NCBI GenBank assembly: GCA_023299965.1
Contig: JALZVN010000322.1
Coordinates: 1-7,561, forward strand
Origin: Saprospiraceae bacterium
GTDB lineage: Bacteria > Bacteroidota > Bacteroidia > Chitinophagales > Saprospiraceae
Length of the DNA stretch: 7,561 nucleotides
Reading direction: 5' to 3'
This document shows, in pieces, positions 1 through 6,564 of this stretch. The position numbers were made by a program, and so were the translations under genes. The first letter of the stretch is position 1, and each line of letters starts with the position of its first letter. Below the pieces are notes generated by a model that searched no databases, was not told the DNA's origin, and saw nothing but the letters and a program-made list of their open reading frames with translations.

Positions 1-1016
1 ATTTGTTCTGTGAGTCTCTCTTCCAGTTGATTTGCCCATTCGGTTAATTGTTTTGATTGAATTCTTAGTTGTTTTCTTTCCTCCCGTTCAGCTGCCCCAA
101 AGCTTCGCTTGAATCTACTGGCTTTTCTTCTGTATTCTGCAGCCTCAATTCTCACTTTTTTTATTCTCGCGCTTTCTGGATCTTTGGAGATTTTTGCTTC
201 TATGGTATGCTGTATGATGCTTTCATCTATCCTAGAGATATTTCCAACTCTTAAGACCTCAAGTCCTAGTTCAGCAATTTTTTCAGTAAGTAAATCTACA
301 GCAGCATTACTAGGAGCACATACTAGAATAGGTTTTTCTTTTTCGGATAATGCCTTAATAGCGGCTACTAATGTGGTTGTCTTACCTGTGCCAGGAGGAC
401 CATGCACAACGGTTAGGTCGTAGCTATCTAGTATTGCATTAACAGCCTTGTTTTGAGAAGGATTCAGTTTTTCATTATGATATTTTGATGTTTCTAGGGC
501 AAATCTAGGTTCCTCTTTTCCTAAGATGACTTCTTTGAGCTCTGCTAGTCTATCCGTTTTGGAGAAAGTAACTTTTTCTAGTGCCTTTTCCATTTCTAGA
601 TAGGTACGTTCATCAAATAGTAGCTCAACGCCAATTAAACCAGAGTCAATATACGTTGGTAGATCGGTGCTATTCAAAATGATCTTCATTTTGTGTTTAT
701 CCACATAATGAACTACCCCAGTCATCTCGGTGTGTTTGACATGGGTGTCATTACAAAACAAGTTGACGATTTTACCTGGTCTAAATTGAGTTTTATACTT
801 CCTGTATTTGTGAAAATGGACTATCACAAAAGCACGACTACCATGTGTGTAGCCACTTTTATCCACATGAATAGGGTACCAGCAGTAGCCCTTTTTCTTT
901 TTTTCCTCCAAAGATAATGCTTGAATCTTATCCTTATATTGAGTAAAGTCCTCTGTTTTCTCAACTTGGAGCAACTTTGCTAAGTTTTTGAGTTGATTAG
1001 TGACCGTTTCAGACAT
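1..1016 (-). CDS. SF1B DNA/RNA helicase, IGHMBP2/Upf1-like, N-terminal part (cut by window edge)
   Basis: Reading the minus strand from the ATG at 1016-1014 gives 338 open codons running off the left edge, so the C-terminal part is missing. An N-terminal region of about 180 residues (beta-rich, with charged stretches at 36-42) precedes the helicase core. Visible motifs: Q-motif LNPSQ at residues 184-188 (Gln188), Walker A GPPGTGKT at 206-213 (Lys212), and motif Ia APSNAAVD at 234-241. A long, highly charged, probably coiled-coil stretch at about 280-338 matches the stalk of Upf1/IGHMBP2-type enzymes. Walker B and motifs III-VI lie outside the window. Known family role: ATP-driven 5'-3' unwinding of DNA or RNA; the bacterial members are poorly characterised. 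The start is chosen because the frame opens there, 32 bp from the divergent ABC gene. No defence partner is seen. The family call is firm; the cellular role is unknown. Confidence 0.93.
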   Translation of the reverse strand, partial: MSETVTNQLKNLAKLLQVEKTEDFTQYKDKIQALSLEEKKKKGYCWYPIHVDKSGYTHGSRAFVIVHFHKYRKYKTQFRPGKIVNLFCNDTHVKHTEMTGVVHYVDKHKMKIILNSTDLPTYIDSGLIGVELLFDERTYLEMEKALEKVTFSKTDRLAELKEVILGKEEPRFALETSKYHNEKLNPSQNKAVNAILDSYDLTVVHGPPGTGKTTTLVAAIKALSEKEKPILVCAPSNAAVDLLTEKIAELGLEVLRVGNISRIDESIIQHTIEAKISKDPESARIKKVRIEAAEYRRKASRFKRSFGAAEREERKQLRIQSKQLTEWANQLEERLTEQ

Positions 1017-1048
1017 TTCTTTGTTTATTTGAGAAACGAAGATAGCAT
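1017..1048. promoter_or_regulatory. 32-bp divergent intergenic region between helicase and ABC transporter genes
   Basis: Only 32 bp separate the two divergent start codons, so the two promoters must overlap each other or extend into the opposite coding sequences. On the minus strand TATCTTCG (1044-1037) matches the Bacteroidota -7 consensus TAnnTTTG at all but one fixed position, 20 nt before the helicase ATG. On the plus strand TTTATTTG (1024-1031) also differs at one fixed position. Neither has a convincing -33 element. No Shine-Dalgarno sequence is visible before either start. The location is certain; the boxes are weak. Confidence 0.3.
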
Positions 1049-2866
1049 ATGAAAATGAAGAAAGAAAAATCTTCTTTCAAGCAACAGTTTAGAGCTTTAA
1101 AGAATCTAAAACCATTTTTCAAAATGGTTTGGGAGACTGACCGCTCTATGACTACTGCCAATGTAGTCCTTCGTCTCATCCAATCCTTTATTCCTTTAAT
1201 GATGCTCTATGTAGGAAAGGAGATAGTGGATGAAGTGATCCGATTGATTAATGTAGGAGGCGAAGATTTGAGTGTTATCTGGTTTTGGTTATTGATAGAA
1301 CTAGGATTAGCTGTTTTCTCTGAAGTTATGAATCGCTCTATCACCTTGATTGATTCTTTATTAGGAGATCTGTTTTCTAATAAAAGTTCAGAACAACTTA
1401 TGCGGCATGCTGCTCAATTGGATCTATACCAATTTGAGGATGCAGAGTTTTATGATAAACTAGATATGGCGCGTCGACAGACTACAGGTCGTACAATACT
1501 GCTTTCACAAGTACTAACCCAATTGCAAGATATTGTCACTGTGACTAGCCTTGGAGTTGGATTAGTGTATTTCAATTTTTGGTTAATACTGATATTGATA
1601 CTTGCAGTAGTACCTTCATTTTTAGGGGAGACCCACTTTAATCAGCGGACTTATTCTCTAACCAGGAGTTGGACCCCCGAAAGGAGGGAGTTGGATTATT
1701 TGAGATATATAGGCGCTAGTGATGAAACGGCCAAGGAGATTAAGATCTTCAATCTAGCTGATTTTCTAGTGAAGCGCTTCAGGAATATAGCTGATAAGTA
1801 TTATCATGCGAATAAATCGGTAGCGACTAAGCGTGCCATTTGGGGTACTTGTCTGTCAGCTATTGGGACATTCGCCTATTATGGAGCCTATGTCTTTATC
1901 ATTATACAAACGGTGGGTGGCTTGATCACAGTGGGTACTTTAACTTTTTTGGCAGGTTCATTCAATAGAATGCGTTCTATGCTACAAAACATTATGAATC
2001 GCTTTTCGAAGATTGCTCAGGAAGCACTCTATCTAGAAGACTTTTTTGATTTCTTGAGTTTGAGTCCAAAGATTACTACTGTTGAAAATCATCTATTGTT
2101 TCCAAATAAAATAAAGGAAGGTTTCGTATTTGAGAATGTCAGTTTTAAGTATCCGAATGCCGAAAAATATGCAATCAAGGACTTAAGTTTTCATTTGCGA
2201 CCAAATGAAAAGCTGGCGCTAGTAGGCGAAAATGGGGCAGGGAAAACGACACTTGTAAAGCTATTGGCCAGGTTGTATGAACCAACTTCTGGTAGAATAT
2301 TGCTAGATGGAAAGCCATTAAATCAATATGGATTGGCGGATTTAAGAAATAACATTGGCATCATCTTTCAAGATTATATTCGGTTTCAGATGAAAGCTTC
2401 TGAAAATATTGCTATTGGTAATATCTCTAAAATAGTAGAACTCCCGTCTATAAAAAATGCAGCACAAAAGAGCCTCGCAGATACTGTGGTTAATGAATTG
2501 CCTGAAGAATACGAACAAATGTTGGGTAAGAGATTTGCCAAGGGGGTAGAACTCTCCGGAGGGCAATGGCAAAAAGTGGCGCTGGCTAGAGCGTATATGC
2601 GTGAAGCCCAGCTGCTCATCCTAGATGAGCCCACATCTGCATTAGATGCTAGAGCAGAACATGAAGTGTTTCAGCGCTTTGCAGAATTGATAGAAGGTAA
2701 AGCAGCGGTTTTAATCTCTCATAGATTCTCTACGGTACGGATGGCAGATCGGATCTTATTTTTAGAATATGGACAATTGCTGGAATTAGGTTCTCATGAA
2801 GAATTGCTAGCTAAAGATGGCAAGTATGCAGAACTCTTCAGGTTGCAAGCTAAAGGATATTTATAG
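1049..2866 (+). CDS. ABC exporter half-transporter (fused membrane and ATPase domains)
   Basis: A 605-residue inner-membrane protein with an N-terminal six-helix exporter domain and a C-terminal nucleotide-binding domain; two copies would be needed for a working transporter. Hydrophobic segments lie near residues 36-55, 76-94, 160-175, 176-192, 265-287 and 290-304. The cytoplasmic loop carries AKEIKIFNL (228-236), typical of the exporter subfamily often found with peptide or natural-product genes. ATPase motifs are all intact: Walker A GENGAGKT (393-400, Lys399), Q-loop Gln441, signature LSGGQ (502-506), Walker B LLILDE (522-527), D-loop SALD (530-533), H-loop His558. There is no N-terminal C39 peptidase domain, so it is not a bacteriocin-processing exporter. 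The ATG at codon 3 is an equally possible start. No substrate-specifying neighbour is present, so lipid, drug or peptide export cannot be told apart. Full-length and apparently functional. Confidence 0.95.
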   Translation: MKMKKEKSSFKQQFRALKNLKPFFKMVWETDRSMTTANVVLRLIQSFIPLMMLYVGKEIVDEVIRLINVGGEDLSVIWFWLLIELGLAVFSEVMNRSITLIDSLLGDLFSNKSSEQLMRHAAQLDLYQFEDAEFYDKLDMARRQTTGRTILLSQVLTQLQDIVTVTSLGVGLVYFNFWLILILILAVVPSFLGETHFNQRTYSLTRSWTPERRELDYLRYIGASDETAKEIKIFNLADFLVKRFRNIADKYYHANKSVATKRAIWGTCLSAIGTFAYYGAYVFIIIQTVGGLITVGTLTFLAGSFNRMRSMLQNIMNRFSKIAQEALYLEDFFDFLSLSPKITTVENHLLFPNKIKEGFVFENVSFKYPNAEKYAIKDLSFHLRPNEKLALVGENGAGKTTLVKLLARLYEPTSGRILLDGKPLNQYGLADLRNNIGIIFQDYIRFQMKASENIAIGNISKIVELPSIKNAAQKSLADTVVNELPEEYEQMLGKRFAKGVELSGGQWQKVALARAYMREAQLLILDEPTSALDARAEHEVFQRFAELIEGKAAVLISHRFSTVRMADRILFLEYGQLLELGSHEELLAKDGKYAELFRLQAKGYL

Positions 2867-3033
2867 AGGTACCTTATAGTGACTTTGTCTATATTTTAGG
2901 AAGTTTGACTATTCGCATACTGAACACCAAACTTATACAATCAACTCAGTGCTAAGGGCTCTCTCGACCTCGCGTCGGGGCACGTCACAACAAGGCAATG
3001 GATGAAGCCCATTATATCTGAGTGTTTTGCGAA

Positions 3034-3092
3034 AAGTACTGAAGCTACGCCATAGAATCGCCATGCTACCATGTGGCGTACTTTCAGCACTT
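3034..3092. repeat. Long imperfect inverted repeat (19-bp stem, 21-nt loop)
   Basis: The arm at 3034-3052 pairs with 3074-3092. Of 19 positions, 16 are Watson-Crick, one is a G-U wobble (3044 with 3082) and two are mismatches (A3038 with C3088, C3045 with C3081). The innermost seven pairs (TACGCCA with TGGCGTA) are perfect. The loop contains a second CGCCATG that can compete for the same right arm CATGTGGCG, so two alternative folds are possible. Seen directly in the sequence; function unknown. Confidence 0.7.
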
Positions 3093-3110
3093 GCTAAACT
3101 CACTTTACTG

Positions 3111-3131
3111 TAATAGGGATTTATCCTATTA
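3111..3131. repeat. Short hairpin, 7-bp perfect stem
   Basis: TAATAGG (3111-3117) pairs with CCTATTA (3125-3131), extended by one G-U pair, leaving a 5-nt loop. No T-tract follows on either strand, so terminator function is doubtful despite the compact shape. Confidence 0.6.
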
Positions 3132-3140
3132 TATCTCATG

Positions 3141-3179
3141 TGCTCTCCTGCGAAAGGTGGGACAAGCTGTTCAGGAGCA
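3141..3179. repeat. Bulged inverted repeat at the right end of block A
   Basis: TGCT and CCTG (3141-3150, interrupted by a CT bulge) pair with CAGGAGCA (3172-3179), giving an 8-bp bulged stem around a 21-nt loop. It closes the GC-rich block; the next 60 bp drop to about 22% GC. Confidence 0.5.
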
Positions 3180-3296
3180 GGATAAACTATAAAAAAGACA
3201 AAATCTAGTAACCCTATTCTGAGAATTTTAACAATTTAATCTGGTGCACAACAAGCGGATAGTCAGTTAGGAAAATATGAACTTATTTATCTATTT

Positions 3297-3475
3297 CATC
3301 TCGCGACTCGCCTACGGCGACCAAGCTAGACAAGTGGAACGCGTAGAGGCAAAGGATCGAAGTGGCATCCCACTTTTTCGTGGGATATAACGGAGAGCCT
3401 GGTCCAGTCTATCTGTCCTGATGTGCTAGGGGGGCGCGCTTTGCTGTCATCTGGATAGATAGATTTGGATGACCC
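3297..3475. repeat. Hairpin-dense block B, candidate structured RNA or dispersed repeat
   Basis: A second GC-rich island. TCGCC-TAC-GGCGA (3308-3320) is a perfect 5-bp hairpin enclosed by a weaker outer pairing of CTCGCG (3300-3305) with CGCGTAG (3340-3346, one bulge). ATCCCAC/GTGGGAT (3367-3373 with 3380-3386) is a perfect 7-bp hairpin with a pyrimidine loop. GTCATC/GATGAC (3446-3451 with 3468-3473) is a 6-bp stem that can extend by three wobble pairs. A G-run followed by GCGCGC lies at 3429-3439. Nested and tandem stems suggest folding as RNA or a mobile palindromic repeat. It reminds me of intergenic sequences from other Bacteroidota, but that is recollection and not checked. Confidence 0.4.
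3361..3386. repeat. Two mutually exclusive hairpins within block B
   Basis: ATCCCAC (3367-3373) pairs perfectly with GTGGGAT (3380-3386). The same left arm overlaps CCACT (3370-3374), which pairs with AGTGG (3361-3365) across a 4-nt loop. Only one of the two can form at a time. This is a switch-like arrangement on paper, though such overlap can also come from chance in a short GC-rich stretch. Confidence 0.55.
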
Positions 3476-3620
3476 CAAATATGTAAACCCTTGGTACTGA
3501 TAAGCTGTAAAGTGTTTAGTGTATTTAGCACCTTCGAGACAGATTTCTATTAGAATCATTTAAGTGTAAATAAAAATAAACAAGTCTTCATAAAGCTATG
3601 TTTATGTGGTATCAAAGCAT

Positions 3621-3628
3621 TATTTTTG
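3621..3628 (+). promoter_or_regulatory. Probable -7 box of the gcvP promoter (Bacteroidota type)
   Basis: TATTTTTG matches the Bacteroidota primary-sigma -7 consensus TAnnTTTG at every fixed position. It ends 19 nt before the gcvP ATG, which would leave a leader of only about 12-16 nt. The upstream -33 element is weak: CTATGTTTATG (3596-3606) contains TTTA, but at shorter than the usual 19-21 nt spacing. No Shine-Dalgarno sequence lies before the ATG, as is normal in this phylum. Confidence 0.4.
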
Positions 3629-3647
3629 AGGCAAATTATCATTTGAC

Positions 3648-6554
3648 ATGACACAGAATAGCAATTTTGACTTGTTTGAAAATAGACATATAGGGCCTAA
3701 TGAGGAGGCGACAAAAGAGATGTTAGAGACCATTAAGGTGAAATCTCTTAAAGCACTTATAAAGGCAACTATACCTAATCAGCTGTTGCTGAAAGGCGAG
3801 ATGAATATACCAGATGCTCTATCTGAATATGACTATATCCAAGAGCTAAAAACAGTAGCTAAGAAAAACAAGGTTTTTAAATCTTACATTGGTCAAGGGT
3901 ACTATGACACTATCACCCCTAATGTGATCGCTAGAAATGTGTTTCATAATCCGGGTTGGTACACTCAGTATACTCCGTATCAAGCGGAAATCGCTCAAGG
4001 AAGATTAGAGGCATTGTTGAATTTCCAAACGATGGTCAGTGATTTGACAGGCTTGCCTATAGCGAATGCTTCATTACTAGATGAAGGTACTGCTGCTGGG
4101 GAGGCAATGATGATGTTCTACAGCCAAAAGAACAAAAGAAATAAGGGAGAGGATATTCAAAATGAGTTTTTTGTAGATCAACATGTGTTTGAGCAAAACA
4201 AAGAGGTTGTGCTTACTCGAGCAGAGCCGCTAGGAATCAAGGTAGTGATAGGCGATTGGGAATCATATGAGCCCAATGAGAAAACGTTTGGCGTACTGTT
4301 GCAGTATCCTACTGCTCAAGGAGAAGTAGTAAATTATAAAAAGTGGGCAGCAAAGTGCCAAAAGAAAGGTGTTTTTGTCACAGTGGCTGCTGATCTATTG
4401 AGTCTGTCGTTGCTGACTCCTCCTGGTGAGTGGGGGGCTGATGCTGTGGTTGGTAATACACAGCGTTTCGGTGTACCTATGGGCTATGGTGGTCCTCACG
4501 CTGCGTACTTTGCTACGAAGGATTCGTTTAAGAGATTGATACCAGGTAGAATAATCGGGGTATCTGTAGATGCGGATGACAATCCTACATTAAGGATGGC
4601 TTTGCAAACTAGAGAACAACATATCCGTCGTGAAAAAGCTACTTCAAATATTTGTACGGCTCAGGCTTTGCTTGCAGTGATGGCTAGTATGTATGCTGTC
4701 TATCATGGCAAAGACGGCATTTTGCGTATTGCGAATAAGATCCATGGTCTAGCACAAATGTTAGAAGAAGGCCTCCAAGGTCTTGGCTATAAGATGGTAA
4801 CGGATAGTTACTTTGATACGATTTGTGTTAAGGTTTCTAAAAAAATCCTACCAGGGATCAAGAAGAGAGCTATCAAAGCAGGAGTTAACTTGTTCTATAC
4901 GGATAAAACAATCACAATAAGTATAGGGGAAACTTGTAAGGAGTCAGATATCCTGGAGCTTGTAGAGGTATTCAATACTAGGAATAAAAGATCTGCTACT
5001 AAGAATCTACAACTAGGAAAAAGGAAGCTAAATTTTGAACGTAAAATGGTACGTAAAGTAGACTTTATGAACCATTCTGTATTTAGTTCTTATCAGACAG
5101 AGACCAAAATGATGCGCTACATTAAGCGTCTTGAAAATAAAGATTTGTCCTTGGTACATAGCATGATTGCTTTAGGCTCATGTACTATGAAGCTAAACGC
5201 TGCGACACAGTTGATGCCTGTAAGTTGGGATGAGTTTGCTAATATTCATCCATTTGCTCCAGCTAACCAAACGAAAGGATATACTCAGATTTTTGAAGAG
5301 TTAGAGCGATACCTTTGTGAACTGACTGGCTTTGACGCTTGTTCTTTGCAGCCTAACTCTGGCGCACAAGGAGAATACGCAGGACTTATGACTATCAGAG
5401 CCTATCACAAAGCCAATGGAGATCAGAATAGAGACATTGCCTTGATTCCTTCATCTGCTCATGGGACGAATCCTGCAAGTGCAGTGATGGCTGGTATGAA
5501 AGTAGTGGTTGTAGCCTGTGATGAAAACGGAAATATCGATGTCGAAGATCTTATAGCTAAGGCTAAACAATATAAAGATACCTTGAGTGCACTCATGGTA
5601 ACGTATCCTTCTACACATGGTGTGTTTGAGCCAGAGATCAAAAAGATATGTAAGACGATTCATCAATTTGGTGGTAAGGTATACATGGATGGCGCCAATA
5701 TGAATGCTCAAGTAGGATTGACAAATCCGGGTGTCATCGGTGCTGATGTATGTCATCTTAATCTCCACAAAACATTTGCTATACCACATGGTGGTGGTGG
5801 ACCTGGTATGGGACCGATCTGCGTGAATGAAAGCTTAGCTCCTTTTTTACCGCGTCATGCTTATGCTAAGACTGGGGGCAAGAAAGGAATCAAAGCGGTA
5901 TCTTCGGCGCCTTGGGGCTCTGCAAGTATACTATTGATTTCGTACGCATACATAAGGCTACTTGGTAAGCAAGGGTTGAAAAATTCGACTATCTATGCCA
6001 TCTTAAATTCTAATTATATTAGAGTACAATTGGAATCTCACTACGACGTATTGTATGTAGGAGAGAAGGGTATGGCAGCCCACGAGTTGATCTTAGACCT
6101 TAGACCATTTAAAGCATTTGTGAGTGCTGAGGACGTGGCTAAGCGTTTGATTGATTATGGTTTTCATGCACCGACTTTATCATTCCCAGTAGCGGGTACT
6201 ATCATGATAGAACCTACGGAGAGTGAAAGCAAAGATGAATTGGATCGCTTCTGTGCGGCTATGATCAGTATCCGAAAAGAGATAGACGAGATAGCAAGAG
6301 GGGAGTATGATAAAGAAAATAACGTACTGCACAATTCACCACATACTTTAGAGAGAGTGACAGTTGACACATGGGAATTTCCATATTCTAGAGAAAAGGC
6401 GGCTTATCCGATTTCGTATTTACGAGAAGGCTTTAAATTTTGGCCAACAAGTGCACGTGTGAATAACGCGTTTGGAGACAGAAATTTGATTTGTACATGT
6501 CCTTCTATAGAGTCTTATCAAACTGAAGAAGCTGAGGCGGAGCCTGTAGCGTAA
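3648..6554 (+). CDS. gcvP: Glycine dehydrogenase (aminomethyl-transferring), P protein of the glycine cleavage system
   Basis: A cytosolic PLP enzyme that decarboxylates glycine and passes the aminomethyl group to the lipoyl arm of the H protein. The 968 residues are the usual size of the single-chain form, in which the P1 and P2 halves are fused. Landmarks in order: N-terminal RHIGP (13-17); LDEGTAAGEA (144-153); RMALQTREQHIRREKATSN (316-334) in the first half; SCTMKLN (511-517); SAHGTNPASA (603-612); DGANMNAQ (681-688); and the PLP site NLHKTF with Schiff-base Lys708, followed by the glycine-rich HGGGGPGMGP (714-723). Lys708 aligns with Lys706 of E. coli GcvP. The extreme C-terminus is a short acidic tail (959-968). 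gcvT and gcvH are not in the window, so the system is split, and hldD follows after 10 bp. No glycine riboswitch is recognisable upstream. The ATG is supported by the normal N-terminal length before RHIGP. Confidence 0.99.
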   Translation: MTQNSNFDLFENRHIGPNEEATKEMLETIKVKSLKALIKATIPNQLLLKGEMNIPDALSEYDYIQELKTVAKKNKVFKSYIGQGYYDTITPNVIARNVFHNPGWYTQYTPYQAEIAQGRLEALLNFQTMVSDLTGLPIANASLLDEGTAAGEAMMMFYSQKNKRNKGEDIQNEFFVDQHVFEQNKEVVLTRAEPLGIKVVIGDWESYEPNEKTFGVLLQYPTAQGEVVNYKKWAAKCQKKGVFVTVAADLLSLSLLTPPGEWGADAVVGNTQRFGVPMGYGGPHAAYFATKDSFKRLIPGRIIGVSVDADDNPTLRMALQTREQHIRREKATSNICTAQALLAVMASMYAVYHGKDGILRIANKIHGLAQMLEEGLQGLGYKMVTDSYFDTICVKVSKKILPGIKKRAIKAGVNLFYTDKTITISIGETCKESDILELVEVFNTRNKRSATKNLQLGKRKLNFERKMVRKVDFMNHSVFSSYQTETKMMRYIKRLENKDLSLVHSMIALGSCTMKLNAATQLMPVSWDEFANIHPFAPANQTKGYTQIFEELERYLCELTGFDACSLQPNSGAQGEYAGLMTIRAYHKANGDQNRDIALIPSSAHGTNPASAVMAGMKVVVVACDENGNIDVEDLIAKAKQYKDTLSALMVTYPSTHGVFEPEIKKICKTIHQFGGKVYMDGANMNAQVGLTNPGVIGADVCHLNLHKTFAIPHGGGGPGMGPICVNESLAPFLPRHAYAKTGGKKGIKAVSSAPWGSASILLISYAYIRLLGKQGLKNSTIYAILNSNYIRVQLESHYDVLYVGEKGMAAHELILDLRPFKAFVSAEDVAKRLIDYGFHAPTLSFPVAGTIMIEPTESESKDELDRFCAAMISIRKEIDEIARGEYDKENNVLHNSPHTLERVTVDTWEFPYSREKAAYPISYLREGFKFWPTSARVNNAFGDRNLICTCPSIESYQTEEAEAEPVA

Positions 6555-6564
6555 AAAGCAAAAT

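Larger units (their letters stand above)
2895..3180. repeat. Hairpin-dense block A, candidate dispersed intergenic repeat
   Basis: Six inverted repeats follow each other. They are AAGTTTG/CAAACTT (2901-2907 with 2928-2934); a 7-bp stem with two wobbles around loop CTCGC (2962-2980); AATGG/CCATT (2997-3001 with 3009-3013); the long imperfect stem 3034-3092; TAATAGG/CCTATTA (3111-3131); and TGCT-CT-CCTG pairing with CAGGAGCA (3141-3150 with 3172-3179). None is followed by a T-run, so they are not ordinary rho-independent terminators. The block resembles the dispersed structured intergenic repeats common in Bacteroidota genomes, but only one copy is in view, so repeat status and borders are inferred. 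Confidence 0.4.
2867..3647. other. 781-bp gene-free, structure-rich intergenic region
   Basis: No convincing gene lies between the ABC transporter stop and gcvP. Two short minus-strand open frames (2933-3139 and 3326-3559) have unlike-protein compositions and coincide with the hairpin blocks, so I read them as chance translations. Composition is a mosaic: hand counts give about 58% GC in 2941-3000 and again in 3301-3360, but about 22% in 3181-3240. Both GC-rich blocks are full of inverted repeats, listed separately. The last ~90 bp (3560-3647) is AT-rich and holds the likely gcvP promoter. No tRNA, rRNA, transposase or CRISPR repeat is seen. Confidence 0.8.

Noticed and set aside
109..423. 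Plus-strand 104-codon open frame
   Set aside because: It is antisense to the helicase core, including the Walker A codons; the minus-strand frame has clear family motifs and is the real gene.
1..2866. Helicase plus ABC transporter as a defence system
   Set aside because: The helicase resembles a common stand-alone SF1B protein and the ABC protein is a membrane exporter. No nuclease, toxin, methylase or other partner is present in the window.
2901..2934. Terminator for the ABC transporter gene at AAGTTTG/CAAACTT
   Set aside because: The loop is 20 nt and no T-tract follows the right arm on the plus strand.
2933..3139. Minus-strand 68-codon open frame in block A
   Set aside because: It coincides with the palindromic block, has no ribosome-binding context or recognisable domain, and its composition (many Ser, Arg and Pro) reflects the GC-rich hairpins. 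Treated as a translated repeat.
3367..3386. Rho-independent terminator at ATCCCAC/GTGGGAT
   Set aside because: The stem is good, but it is followed by ATAACGG rather than a T-run; the T-run is in the loop instead.
3390..3475. Glycine riboswitch upstream of gcvP, prompted by GGAGAG at 3392-3397
   Set aside because: The rest of the aptamer consensus is missing: no GAAGGGGCAA-like core and no closing CUCAGGYA segment follow, and no tandem aptamer is seen.
3326..3559. Minus-strand 77-codon open frame across block B
   Set aside because: It overlaps the structured hairpins, has no domain or credible start context, and reads like a chance translation of non-coding sequence.
5451..5789. Minus-strand 112-codon open frame
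   Set aside because: It lies wholly antisense to the most conserved part of gcvP, including the PLP-lysine region, and has no recognisable domain.
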